DNA from: an uncultured Paenibacillaceae bacterium
GTDB taxonomy: Bacteria > Bacillota > Bacilli > Paenibacillales > DA-C8
Length of the DNA stretch: 64,000 nt
Direction: 5' to 3'
NCBI GenBank assembly: GCA_937957685.1
Contig: CALGAO010000031.1
Coordinates: 37,018 to 101,017, forward strand
Positions 8,931 to 17,525 of the stretch are shown here, one piece after another (the stretch's first letter is position 1; each line of letters opens with the position of its first letter). The notes under the pieces were generated by a model that was not told the DNA's origin, ran no database searches, and saw only the letters and a program-made list of their open reading frames with translations. The position numbers were made by a program, and so were the translations under genes.

Positions 8931-9523
8931 CATAAACCCTTTCGTTCCAAGTATTGATCCAGTTGCTTCGCCGTTTCCTCCAGACTGCCGCTGTTGTCGA
9001 TCACCACATCAGCGAGCCGACGCTTGTCCTCCAGCGGCATCTGGGAACGTATGCGTTCGAGCGCCTGGCTCTCCGTCAGACCGTCGCGTTCCATGAGCCT
9101 GGCGATCTGTACGGGAAGCGGCACGTATACAACCATCACTTCTGAAAACATATGTTGCAGGTTGGATTCATATAACAGCGGAATGTCAGCCACGATCAGC
9201 TTGTCCGGATATTCCGCTTCATATTGCCGGATGCGCCTCAGCATCTCCGCACGGATCGGGGGATGCATGATCGCGTTGAGCTTCAGTCTCTTCTCCTCAT
9301 CGCTGAAAATGATGGAGCCCAGTTTCTTGCGGTTCAATTCGCCGCTCTCAAGCAGCACCTCCTGGCCGAATTCGTCGGCAATCTTCTGCAGAACGGGACT
9401 GCCTGGCATGACGATTTCCCGGGAAATCTGATCCGCATCGACGATCAGGGTGCCGCGCTCACGCAGCATCCGGGACACGGTGCTCTTGCCGCTCGCGATT
9501 CCACCTGTCAGACCGATATTCAT
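8930..9523 (-). CDS. coaE: Dephospho-CoA kinase
   Basis: Catalyses the last step of coenzyme A synthesis, phosphorylating the 3'-hydroxyl of dephospho-CoA with ATP. The 197-residue protein begins with the P-loop GLTGGIASGKST and carries the DADQISREIV and IPLLYES motifs typical of CoaE. I chose the ATG at 9523, which stands six bases after AGAGGTG. The gene belongs to the leftward run polA-mutM-ytaF-coaE and overlaps the transglycosylase gene start. Confidence 0.96.
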   Translation of the reverse strand: MNIGLTGGIASGKSTVSRMLRERGTLIVDADQISREIVMPGSPVLQKIADEFGQEVLLESGELNRKKLGSIIFSDEEKRLKLNAIMHPPIRAEMLRRIRQYEAEYPDKLIVADIPLLYESNLQHMFSEVMVVYVPLPVQIARLMERDGLTESQALERIRSQMPLEDKRRLADVVIDNSGSLEETAKQLDQYLERKGL

Positions 9524-9632
9524 CACGTACACCTCTATCTATCCATCAGATAAGTCCGTTGTTGAACGGGTTGTTGGAACGTATGTGCCTGCTCATGAGG
9601 CTCAAACAGATCATGTCGTCGCTCAGGATGAT

Positions 9633-10388
9633 TCAGATTTGCAGGATTTTGGCCAAACCGAGCGCGATCAGGATGAAGCCAGGGAGCAGGGTGAGTCTCC
9701 TTACCCACGATATACCCGCAGCGGCTGTGCCCACTCCGATGCCGAGCCTCAGGAAGATCGCGCAGAAGATGGCGATGACGCCCGACGTGAACCACGGCGA
9801 CATTCCGATGAACGCAGCGCCGATGCCGGCGCCGAAAGCATCCAGCGAGAGCGCTGTGCCGAGCAGAGCAGCTTCTCCGGGCGAGATCGTGCCCGACCGG
9901 TCCATATCCGCGCTGGAAGGAGTGCGCAGGATTTCAATGACGATCCCCAGCGATCTCAGCTCCACTCTCCATACCCGCTTCGGGTCGCATGCGGGAAAGT
10001 CTTGGACAACGCGGGAATCGGTTGTGATGGGGCCCTGTGCTGTTCCCGAATCGCCTTCCGATCGATCACCTGTATCGCCGACCGCTGTCGCCCCGATCCT
10101 GTCATCGCCGTTCTCCTTGCGACGGAGCAACATCTGCAGGACCGCCCACAAGCCGATGAAGATCAGGATCGCGCCGCCCGTCCATCTCACAATTTGCTCC
10201 GGAACCAGCGGCATGATCAGGGAGCCGAGCAGCATCGCGACAAGCATCATCAGACCGGAGCACAGAGCGATGATGGCGATCGATATTCTCGGAATCTTGA
10301 TCTGGCGCAAGCCATAGTTCAGACCGACGCCGAAACTGTCCAGGCTCACCGCAAATGCCAGCAACACTATGGAAGCTGTCTGCAGCAT
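9633..10388 (-). CDS. ytaF: Sporulation membrane protein YtaF (MntP-like fold)
   Basis: Polytopic membrane protein of 251 residues. Both halves carry the repeated motif seen in MntP/YtaF proteins: FAVSLDSFGVGLNYG near the N terminus and ALSLDAFGAGIGAAF in the second half, separated by a hydrophilic loop of about 70 residues. The family relates to manganese exporters, and YtaF is linked to sporulation in B. subtilis; its substrate is not established. The ATG at 10388 has a GGGAGG site. The position between coaE and mutM is the same as in B. subtilis. Confidence 0.9.
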   Translation of the reverse strand: MLQTASIVLLAFAVSLDSFGVGLNYGLRQIKIPRISIAIIALCSGLMMLVAMLLGSLIMPLVPEQIVRWTGGAILIFIGLWAVLQMLLRRKENGDDRIGATAVGDTGDRSEGDSGTAQGPITTDSRVVQDFPACDPKRVWRVELRSLGIVIEILRTPSSADMDRSGTISPGEAALLGTALSLDAFGAGIGAAFIGMSPWFTSGVIAIFCAIFLRLGIGVGTAAAGISWVRRLTLLPGFILIALGLAKILQI

Positions 10389-10461
10389 GCTTCCCGCCTC
10401 CCTCATCCTCTCGATACTCAACATGATATGAGGGAAGCATAGATGGGTGCGTGTATGCCAA

Positions 10462-11307
10462 CTAGCGGTTTGTCCGTTTTTTGGGCCGTTGACAGTTCGG
10501 GCAGTAGTGGGTGCCCCGTCCCCCTACCGTGATCTTGCGCAACTCCTTGCCGCAGCGATGGCAAGGCTGACCTTCGCGACCATAGGCGGACAACTGCTGC
10601 TGGAACATGCCCATCTCACCCTGGCCGTTCACATATGACTTGATCGAGCTGCCGCCATGCTTTACGGCTTCGCTGAGCACGCTCACGATCGCTTCATGCA
10701 GTCTGCGCCATTCCTGGGCCGACAGCGAGTCGGGGCTTCGCTCCGGATGGATGCGCGCGGCAAACAGCGCTTCGTCGGCATAGATATTGCCGATCCCAAC
10801 AATATACAGCTGGTTGAGCAGCAGCGACTTGATCTTGCCCTTACGCTGCTGAAGCCTGGCGCGCAGGCTCTCCGTCGTAAACGAATCGTCGAGCGGCTCC
10901 AGGCCAAGCTTGCTGAGCGGCGGACTGGCGAGATCTTCGCCCGGCAGGAACAGATGCATCGTGCCGAATTGGCGAACATCCTTGTAGCGCAGATCGGTAC
11001 CGTCCGTGAACCGGAAGATCACATGCGTGTGTTTCTCCACCGGCTCGTCGGAACGATATACGCCGTATCTGCCTTCCATGCGCAGATGAGACACCAGCAC
11101 GAGCTCATCCAGCAGCAACCGCAGAAACTTGCCCCTGCGCTCGACCCTTTCAAAGGTATGCCCGGCGAGCATCGAAGCGAACAGGGCCGGATCCTCCGGC
11201 CTCCTGATGATGCGCGGCAGGTTCACCTGCACGCGTTCGATCTGCTTGCCGACGATCAGCTCATTCAGAGTGCGCTTGACCGTCTCCACCTCCGGCAACT
11301 CCGGCAT
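10462..11307 (-). CDS. mutM: Formamidopyrimidine-DNA glycosylase (8-oxoguanine repair)
   Basis: Excises oxidised purines such as 8-oxoguanine and nicks the DNA by beta/delta elimination. The 281-residue protein has the invariant N terminus PELPEVE with catalytic Pro2 and Glu3, the helix-two-turn-helix region (GIGNIYADEALF), and a C-terminal zinc finger with CHRC and CPNC. It is downstream of polA in the usual order, but the gap is filled with tandem repeats. A GGGAG site lies nine bases upstream of the ATG. Confidence 0.97.
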   Translation of the reverse strand: MPELPEVETVKRTLNELIVGKQIERVQVNLPRIIRRPEDPALFASMLAGHTFERVERRGKFLRLLLDELVLVSHLRMEGRYGVYRSDEPVEKHTHVIFRFTDGTDLRYKDVRQFGTMHLFLPGEDLASPPLSKLGLEPLDDSFTTESLRARLQQRKGKIKSLLLNQLYIVGIGNIYADEALFAARIHPERSPDSLSAQEWRRLHEAIVSVLSEAVKHGGSSIKSYVNGQGEMGMFQQQLSAYGREGQPCHRCGKELRKITVGGRGTHYCPNCQRPKKRTNR

Positions 11308-11401
11308 GATGCTATCTCCCTTCTGGTTGTTGGTTTTCTTTGGCAGGGTTCAGGGACAGAAGGCCTCTCCGGGGATCCCCCTTCCCACCGTAACGGAACA
11401 T

Positions 11402-11717
11402 CGTACCAGTCCGTGCCGTCGTTCATATCCTCAGTTGCTTGGCCAAATGCCAAGCACCTAAGGCTGCTCAGCTGTGCTGTCGTTCACCTTCTCAGTTGTT
11501 TGACCTTGTGTTGACCGCATAAGACTGCCCAGCTTCGCCTCACTTCGCTTCGTACCAGTCCGTGCCGTCGTTCATATCCTCAGTTGCTTGGCCAGATGCC
11601 AAGCACCTAAGGCTGCTCAACTGTGCTGTCGTTCACCTTCTCAGTTGCTTGGCCGCGTGTTGACCGCATAAGGCTCCCCAGCCTCGCCTCACTTCGCTTC
11701 GTACCAGTCCGTGCCGT
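11402..11717. repeat. Tandem 149-bp repeats copying the 3' end of polA
   Basis: Two consecutive units (11402-11550 and 11551-11699) are nearly identical. The next unit would begin at 11700, and its first 18 bases are the final codons of polA. Read leftward, each unit begins with a copy of the codons for GTDWYEAK and the polA stop. Within a unit, the block around GTCGTTCA recurs after 61 bp as a degraded sub-repeat. The array fills most of the polA-mutM gap. The likely origin is stepwise duplication of the polA tail plus its downstream sequence. Confidence 0.9.
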
Positions 11718-14331
11718 AATTCACGTCCGCCTTCAGAGGCACATCCAGCTTGATCGCCGTCTCCATCACTTCCGGTACGAGCACCTTCATCCTCTCCAGC
11801 TCATCCTCCGGCACCTCAAACACCAATTCGTCATGCACCTGCAGGAGCATGCGGCTCCTCAAGCCTTCCTGCTTCAGGCGATCCGCGCACTTGACCATGG
11901 CCAGCTTGATGATGTCCGCGGCCGTGCCCTGAATCGGTGTATTCATCGCCGTCCGCTCGGCGAAAGAGCGCAGATTGAAGTTCGATGCGTTGATGTCCGG
12001 CAGATAGCGACGGCGGTTCAGCAACGTGGATACATAGCCGTCGCGCTTGGCCGTCTTCACGATCTCGTCCATGTAGCGACGCACGCCCCGGAACACGCTG
12101 AAATATTGCTCGATGAAGGCAGCGGCTTCCTTGCGGGTGATGCCCAGATTCTGCGACAGGCCATAATCACTGATGCCATACACGATGCCGAAGTTGACCG
12201 CCTTCGCCTGCCGGCGCATGTTGGCATCCACCCGGTCCGCAGGCACGCCGAACACGTCCATCGCCGTCTTCGTGTGGATGTCCATATCGTGATGGAAGGC
12301 CTCCATCAATCGTTCATCCTGGGAGATATGAGCCAGCACGCGCAGCTCGATCTGCGAATAGTCTGCCGCCAGGATGTACCAGCCCTCCTCCGAAGGAACA
12401 AAGGCCCGGCGTATCTGACGGCCTTCCTCCAGGCGGATCGGAATATTCTGCAGGTTCGGATACTGGCTGCTCAGGCGGCCTGTGGCGGCGATCGTCTGCC
12501 TGTAGTACGTATGGATCTTGCCGGTATCCGGTCGGATCTCCTTGAGCAAGCCTTCCACATAGGTGGACTGCAGCTTCGTCAGCTGCCGGTATTGGACGAT
12601 ATTGGCGGCGATCTCATGGTACGGCGCCAGGCGCTCCAGCACCTCGGCATCCGTCGAATAGCCGGTCTTCGTCTTCTTGATGACCGGCAGACCCAACTTG
12701 TCGAACAGGATCTCGCCCAGTTGCTTCGGCGAGCCGATATTGAATTCGGTGCCGGCCAAGGCGTAGATCTCCCGTTCGATCTGATGAATCTTGAGATCCA
12801 GATCCTTGCCGAACTGCTCCAGGGTCTCGGCGACGACCTTGATCCCAGTCAGCTCCATCTCCGCCAGGACGCCTGACAGCTTCAACTCCAGATCATAATA
12901 CAGTTCGCTCATGCCGGTGCTCGTCAGCTCATCATTCATCGGCTGCTTCAGGCGCCAGATCGCATTGGCCTTTCTTGCCAGATGCGCGCTATACACCTCG
13001 AGCTCCGGGATATGGAACTTGGCCCCTTTGCCGAAGATTTCCTCATCCTCCGCCACCGACGGCAGTCCATAGCGGCGCGTCAGATCCCCTATGCTCTGGT
13101 TGCTCTGCGTCGGATCCAGCACATACGCGGCCAGATGCACGTCGAAATCGACCCCTCGCAGCTGAATACCTCTCCAGGCAAGGGCCAGCTGGACCTTATG
13201 CGCATCGTAGATCGTCTTGGGGGCGCGCTCATCCGCCAGCCAGCTGCGGATTGGTTCCGCTTCTGCGCTGATGAGCAGTTCATATGGCAGGAACGTCACT
13301 CCGTCCTCCATATCGAAGGCGATGCCCAACACATCGCCGTGGTGCGGATTGTCTCCCGTCACCTCCACGTGGATGGCGCGAACATTGGGAAGATGATCGA
13401 TCAGCTTCGGCAGGCCGGTAGCATCCGCGACCTGAATATTCAGTTCCGGCGCAGGCTCGTCGCTTCTTGCGGAAGAGATGTCGAGCTTCTCCAGCAGCGA
13501 TTTGAACTCCAGCCGCTTGAACAGTCCCGCTACCTTGTCCACGTCCATGCCGTCGAATTTCATATCGTCCCAGGTATGGGTGAGCGGCACCTCCCGATAG
13601 ATCGTGGCCAACTGTTTGCTGAGCCGGGCATCATCCGCATGGGCCATGAGCTTCTCGCCAAGCTTGCCCTTGATGCTCGCTGCGTTCTCGAGCACGTTCT
13701 CGACACTTCCGTACTCATGCAACAGCTTGAGCGCCGTCTTCTCACCTACGCCCGGGACGCCCGGGATGTTGTCCGAAGTGTCGCCCATCAGGCCCTTCAT
13801 ATCGATGATCTGGTGCGGTTTGAGACCGTATTTTTCCTGGATATAGGCTGGGTCATGTATCTCCATCTCGCTGATGCCCTTGCGGGTCACGGCGATCTTC
13901 ACGTGGTCGGATGCAAGCTGCAGCATATCCTTGTCGCCGGTCACGACCAGCACGTCCATCTTCTCTTCGTCCGCCAGCCGCGTCAGCGTGCCGATGATGT
14001 CGTCGGCTTCGTAGCCCTCCAGCTCGAACTGCGCGATGTTGAAGGCTGCGACCAGATCCTTGATGAGAGGCCATTGCTCCGACAGCTCAGGCGGAGTTTT
14101 GGCGCGACCGCCCTTGTAGTCCTGATAGTCGGCGTGGCGGAACGTCACCTTGCCTGCGTCAAAGGCGAACAGGAAGTGCGTTGGCTTCTCTTCCTCGATC
14201 AGCTTCAGCAGCATCGTGGTGACGCCGTACACCGCATTCGTGTGCAGGCCCTCGGAATTGCTGAGCAGCGGCAATGCATAGAAGGCGCGATTGGCGATGC
14301 TGTTGCCGTCGACGATAATCAGTTTGGACAT
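11689..14331 (-). CDS. polA: DNA polymerase I
   Basis: Fills gaps and removes RNA primers during replication and repair. The 880-residue protein has an N-terminal 5' nuclease domain (about 1-290; start SKLIIVDGNSIANRAF, helix-hairpin GVPGVGEKTALKLL), a 3'-5' exonuclease-like domain, and a family A polymerase domain. Polymerase motifs are A (LAADYSQIELRVLAHIS, Asp657), B (RRQAKAVNFGIVYGIS) and C (LLQVHDELVFEVP, Asp834). The exonuclease motif reads HVEVTG rather than the DxE of E. coli, so proofreading is probably lost, as in other Bacillales enzymes. The ATG at 14331 has a GAGGTG site; the upstream in-frame ATG adds 12 residues. Confidence 0.97.
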   Translation of the reverse strand: MSKLIIVDGNSIANRAFYALPLLSNSEGLHTNAVYGVTTMLLKLIEEEKPTHFLFAFDAGKVTFRHADYQDYKGGRAKTPPELSEQWPLIKDLVAAFNIAQFELEGYEADDIIGTLTRLADEEKMDVLVVTGDKDMLQLASDHVKIAVTRKGISEMEIHDPAYIQEKYGLKPHQIIDMKGLMGDTSDNIPGVPGVGEKTALKLLHEYGSVENVLENAASIKGKLGEKLMAHADDARLSKQLATIYREVPLTHTWDDMKFDGMDVDKVAGLFKRLEFKSLLEKLDISSARSDEPAPELNIQVADATGLPKLIDHLPNVRAIHVEVTGDNPHHGDVLGIAFDMEDGVTFLPYELLISAEAEPIRSWLADERAPKTIYDAHKVQLALAWRGIQLRGVDFDVHLAAYVLDPTQSNQSIGDLTRRYGLPSVAEDEEIFGKGAKFHIPELEVYSAHLARKANAIWRLKQPMNDELTSTGMSELYYDLELKLSGVLAEMELTGIKVVAETLEQFGKDLDLKIHQIEREIYALAGTEFNIGSPKQLGEILFDKLGLPVIKKTKTGYSTDAEVLERLAPYHEIAANIVQYRQLTKLQSTYVEGLLKEIRPDTGKIHTYYRQTIAATGRLSSQYPNLQNIPIRLEEGRQIRRAFVPSEEGWYILAADYSQIELRVLAHISQDERLMEAFHHDMDIHTKTAMDVFGVPADRVDANMRRQAKAVNFGIVYGISDYGLSQNLGITRKEAAAFIEQYFSVFRGVRRYMDEIVKTAKRDGYVSTLLNRRRYLPDINASNFNLRSFAERTAMNTPIQGTAADIIKLAMVKCADRLKQEGLRSRMLLQVHDELVFEVPEDELERMKVLVPEVMETAIKLDVPLKADVNYGTDWYEAK

Positions 14332-14702
14332 GCGAACACCTCGTCCCGATAATTCTTCACTAGTCACATCATAGCATAGCGCAACCGCATATAAAAATGC
14401 TTGTGGAATCTTTTTTTATGGCCGCTTCCGCTGACCTTCCGGGCGGATCGCGCATAGGCTAATAAGGAGGAAACAAGACAGCTGCGGACCGGTCAGATCA
14501 ACTGCTCAGGATCTGCATCAACGTCATCATCGTGTATCCCCTGGTCAGCTCCCTGCTCTATCACGGTCGCGAACATCAGTGGAGGAGGACAACACGGTTG
14601 CGGGCATCGGAGAAGGAGGATAACACAGTTCCGAGTGAAGAAGGACTATCCCCGCCAGGCTTACATACCCCACTACAGAGAGTGAAAGGCAGGAAAAGGA
14701 TC
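14332..14702. other. Intergenic region between polA and the HAD gene
   Basis: Divergent promoter region of about 370 bp. It contains a ribosome-binding-like AAGGAGG at 14464-14470 with no ATG, GTG or TTG at a usable distance, and an open frame joined in phase to the HAD gene but without signals of translation. No RNA gene was recognised. Confidence 0.5.
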
Positions 14703-15443
14703 ATGTCCGAGCAGAAGACCAACAGGAAGAAGGTCATTTTCTTCGACCTGAACGGCACGCTGATCAAGCGCAAGAAAAGCGCCGCCCAGGCATTCAGGGA
14801 GGCGCTCGCCCCTTATCTGGATCGCTGGGATTCCGATGACAAGCCATCGCTCATCAACAAGGCCTGCAAGATCTACAGCCATGCGATCCGCCAATTCAAG
14901 AAGAAATCCGCAGCCGAGGTGGATGAAAAGATCCGGAAGGCGGCTATCAAACGTGCCATCGCCAATCTTCCGCTGTCAAGAGACGACGCAGTCATCTCGA
15001 GCATCGATCGGGAGCTGCAGCTGATCATGAGCGACAAGCAACGTTTCGATCGCAACCACCTCCTGGTGCTCAAAAAACTCAAAAAACACTACAAACTCGC
15101 ATTGATCACGAACGGCAGCGAGAGCGTCATCCGCCACAAGGTCAAGCGCTATCGCCTCTCCCCTCTGATCTCGGATCAGGCCATCTTCGTCTCATCAAAA
15201 CTTGGCAAAGGCAAGGGCAAGCCGGATCCTGCCATCTTCCGCCACGCTCTCTCCAGGATGAAGGTGAAACCCGAAGAGGCGGTGATGGTTGGCGACTCAT
15301 GGAAGCAGGACATCGAAGGCGCGGTCCGATGCGGAATCGATGCCGTATGGGTGAACCCTTCCGAGGAGTTCGCGCCTGTTCAGGAAAGCCGCGCTCACGT
15401 GATCGTCATCCGCGACATCAGCGAACTGGAGGACATTTATTAA
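14703..15443 (+). CDS. HAD-superfamily hydrolase
   Basis: Cytoplasmic hydrolase of the haloacid dehalogenase superfamily, 246 residues. Motif I is FFDLNGTL with nucleophile Asp15, motif II is LITNGS, and motif IV is MVGDSWKQDI. The residue two after the nucleophile is Asn17 where phosphatases normally have Asp, so the general acid/base is missing and the reaction may differ from simple phosphatase activity. The cap domain is rich in Lys and Arg. I chose the ATG at 14703, preceded by AAAGGA; the in-frame extension upstream has no start signal. Substrate unknown. Confidence 0.85.
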   Translation: MSEQKTNRKKVIFFDLNGTLIKRKKSAAQAFREALAPYLDRWDSDDKPSLINKACKIYSHAIRQFKKKSAAEVDEKIRKAAIKRAIANLPLSRDDAVISSIDRELQLIMSDKQRFDRNHLLVLKKLKKHYKLALITNGSESVIRHKVKRYRLSPLISDQAIFVSSKLGKGKGKPDPAIFRHALSRMKVKPEEAVMVGDSWKQDIEGAVRCGIDAVWVNPSEEFAPVQESRAHVIVIRDISELEDIY

Positions 15444-15577
15444 AAAAATAGACGGATGCGTTCACTCTCACGCACATGGAAGGGCATGCGCGATTCAGGA
15501 AGCATGTGACGGCATGAATATCGCTACACGGGCGGATGAAGAGCCTTATCCGACAACAGAAAAGGCGGCCACTTGCA

Positions 15578-15607
15578 AGAGGACTCCGTGGCAGGGAGTT
15601 CTTTTTC
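15578..15607 (+). terminator. Candidate terminator upstream of the two-component genes
   Basis: AGGACTCC (15580-15587) pairs with GGAGTTCT (15595-15602) across a 7-base loop, followed by a T-run. It lies about 135 bp after the HAD stop and separates that gene from the sensor kinase. Confidence 0.7.
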
Positions 15608-15728
15608 TATCTTTCATTAGTTCACAAAATGTATCATAATTAGATTGACGTTACATTTAGTAGCATGATGTTGCATCGACATGTCGAAGACATTCGCAGT
15701 AACGAATGACGAAGCATGAGGTGATGAT

Positions 15729-17504
15729 ATGAGGAAGCGAAGACCTTTCATCAGTATCTCGTCGAAGCTCATCTTCATCTTCTCGTGCATCATCATCGTG
15801 CCCGTGACGGTGATGTCGATCAACTCCTATGTGTCGTCACAGCGACTGCTGGAGAGGAAATATACCGATCTATTGTTGGATATCGCGAAGCAATCGAATA
15901 TTCGGATCAGCGAATACCTGAAAGAGATCGAGAAGATCACCCTCGTGTCGAGCTACGGCATGAATCGTTACTCTTCCCTCGTCTATCAGGAGGAATATCC
16001 GATCCAGGATTTCCTGCACTACAGCAATGACGAGAGCGAGAACATCACGTATCGCGTTCTGATGAACTATATCCTGATGAAGGATCGGCTGTTCTCCATC
16101 TATATCTACAGTCTCAACGGCGGACGCGACATGTTCGTCCATTCCACCGAGCCGATCGACTATTCGTATCGGCCGCTCCAGGAGCCGTGGTTCCGGGAGT
16201 TTCTCGCATCTGACAGGAAAGTGGTCATCCTCGATCCCCAGGTGGACAAGCAGATTCGGAACAAAAACAAGTACGCCGTCCTCCATGCGCGCAAAGTATT
16301 CGACATGTCCAACGGCAGGCTGCTCGGCGTCATGGTGGCCAGCATCGACATCAACTTTATCGGACTGTTCACCAACCGTCTGCAGGAGGGCCTGCGCACC
16401 AATTTTACGATCGTCGACCAGCACAACCGCATCATCTATCATGCCAATTCCCAGTTGATCGGGCGGTCGTTCCACGACATCATGCCGTTTCGCGATGAGA
16501 AGGGCATCACGCAAGCCTGGGGGGAGGACTATCTCGTCGTCCGGAGCCCGTTTGAAGAGCTGCCGTGGACAACCTATCTGTACACTCCGCTCAGCGAGAT
16601 ATCGGCCGAGGGGGCGATCCTGAAGCAGAACATGTTCATCCTCGCCGGACTGATCCTCGTGTTTGCTTCTTTCACCTCCATCTTCCTGTCCACGGTTATC
16701 GCGCGACCGATCAAGAAGCTGATGCGAAACATCACGCTCGTGGAGAAAGGGATGTTCGACAATCTTCCCGTGATCGACTCCAACGACGAGATCGGAGAAC
16801 TGTCACGCCGCTTCAACAGGATGTCTTCCGAACTGAAGCAACTGGTCTCGCGAATACAGAAAGAGGAAAAAGAAAAGGCGATGGCAGAGATCCGGGCGCT
16901 GCAATCCCAGATCAATCCGCACTTTCTGTACAACACATTGGGTTCCGTCAAATGGATCGCATCCATGCAGAAGGCGGACAAGATCGTGGAGATGACGGAG
17001 GCCCTGATCTCCATCCTCCGGTACACCGCCAAGCTGGAGAGTTCCATGGTCACCCTTCGTGAGGAGATTGACAACATCCGGAACTACATCATCATCCAGA
17101 ATGTTCGCTATTACAACCGAATCCAGCTGCAGATCCAGGTCGATGACAGCCTGCTGGGGAGCAGGATGCCGAAGCTCATCCTGCAACCGATCGTGGAGAA
17201 TGCGATCTTCCATGGCTTCGCGGAATTGGAGGATGAAGGCATCATCACCGTACGCGCGCACAGATATGACGAAGGGATACAGATCGAAATCTCGGATAAC
17301 GGCGCGGGAATCGATCCCGCCACGGCTGAGTGGCTGAACCGGGAGCTGCGTTCGGCTGAGAACATCCAGACGTCGGGGATCGGACTGCCCAACGTGCAGA
17401 GACGCATCCAGCTTCATTACGGAGATCGCTACGGCATTGGCTTTCACAGTGCGCAGGGTCAGGGGACCACGTTCGTGATCACGCTGCCTGATATTCAGGA
17501 CTAA
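15729..17504 (+). CDS. Sensor histidine kinase, YesM/LytS-type
   Basis: Membrane sensor that phosphorylates the downstream AraC-type regulator. The 591-residue protein has an N-terminal helix (about 14-34), a large extracytoplasmic Cache-like sensor region, a second helix (about 296-318), a HAMP domain, and a His_kinase domain with the phosphoacceptor His398 in QSQINPHFLYNTL. The ATPase domain follows with SDNGAGID and a G2 box in GIGLPNVQRRI. A GAGGTGATG site precedes the ATG. Relatives in Bacillales typically respond to plant polysaccharide breakdown products, which fits the sugar transporter and glycosidase nearby. Confidence 0.93.
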   Translation: MRKRRPFISISSKLIFIFSCIIIVPVTVMSINSYVSSQRLLERKYTDLLLDIAKQSNIRISEYLKEIEKITLVSSYGMNRYSSLVYQEEYPIQDFLHYSNDESENITYRVLMNYILMKDRLFSIYIYSLNGGRDMFVHSTEPIDYSYRPLQEPWFREFLASDRKVVILDPQVDKQIRNKNKYAVLHARKVFDMSNGRLLGVMVASIDINFIGLFTNRLQEGLRTNFTIVDQHNRIIYHANSQLIGRSFHDIMPFRDEKGITQAWGEDYLVVRSPFEELPWTTYLYTPLSEISAEGAILKQNMFILAGLILVFASFTSIFLSTVIARPIKKLMRNITLVEKGMFDNLPVIDSNDEIGELSRRFNRMSSELKQLVSRIQKEEKEKAMAEIRALQSQINPHFLYNTLGSVKWIASMQKADKIVEMTEALISILRYTAKLESSMVTLREEIDNIRNYIIIQNVRYYNRIQLQIQVDDSLLGSRMPKLILQPIVENAIFHGFAELEDEGIITVRAHRYDEGIQIEISDNGAGIDPATAEWLNRELRSAENIQTSGIGLPNVQRRIQLHYGDRYGIGFHSAQGQGTTFVITLPDIQD

Positions 17505-17525
17505 CCATGGGAAGGAGGCGATGCC

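Noticed and set aside
11265..11453. A 62-codon frame across the mutM start and a repeat unit
   Set aside because: Its similarity to the PolA tail comes from the repeat; it overlaps mutM out of frame and has no ribosome-binding site.
14464..14702. Small gene before the HAD gene, suggested by AAGGAGG at 14464
   Set aside because: No start codon at usable distance and no recognisable protein; the HAD gene has its own start signal at 14703.
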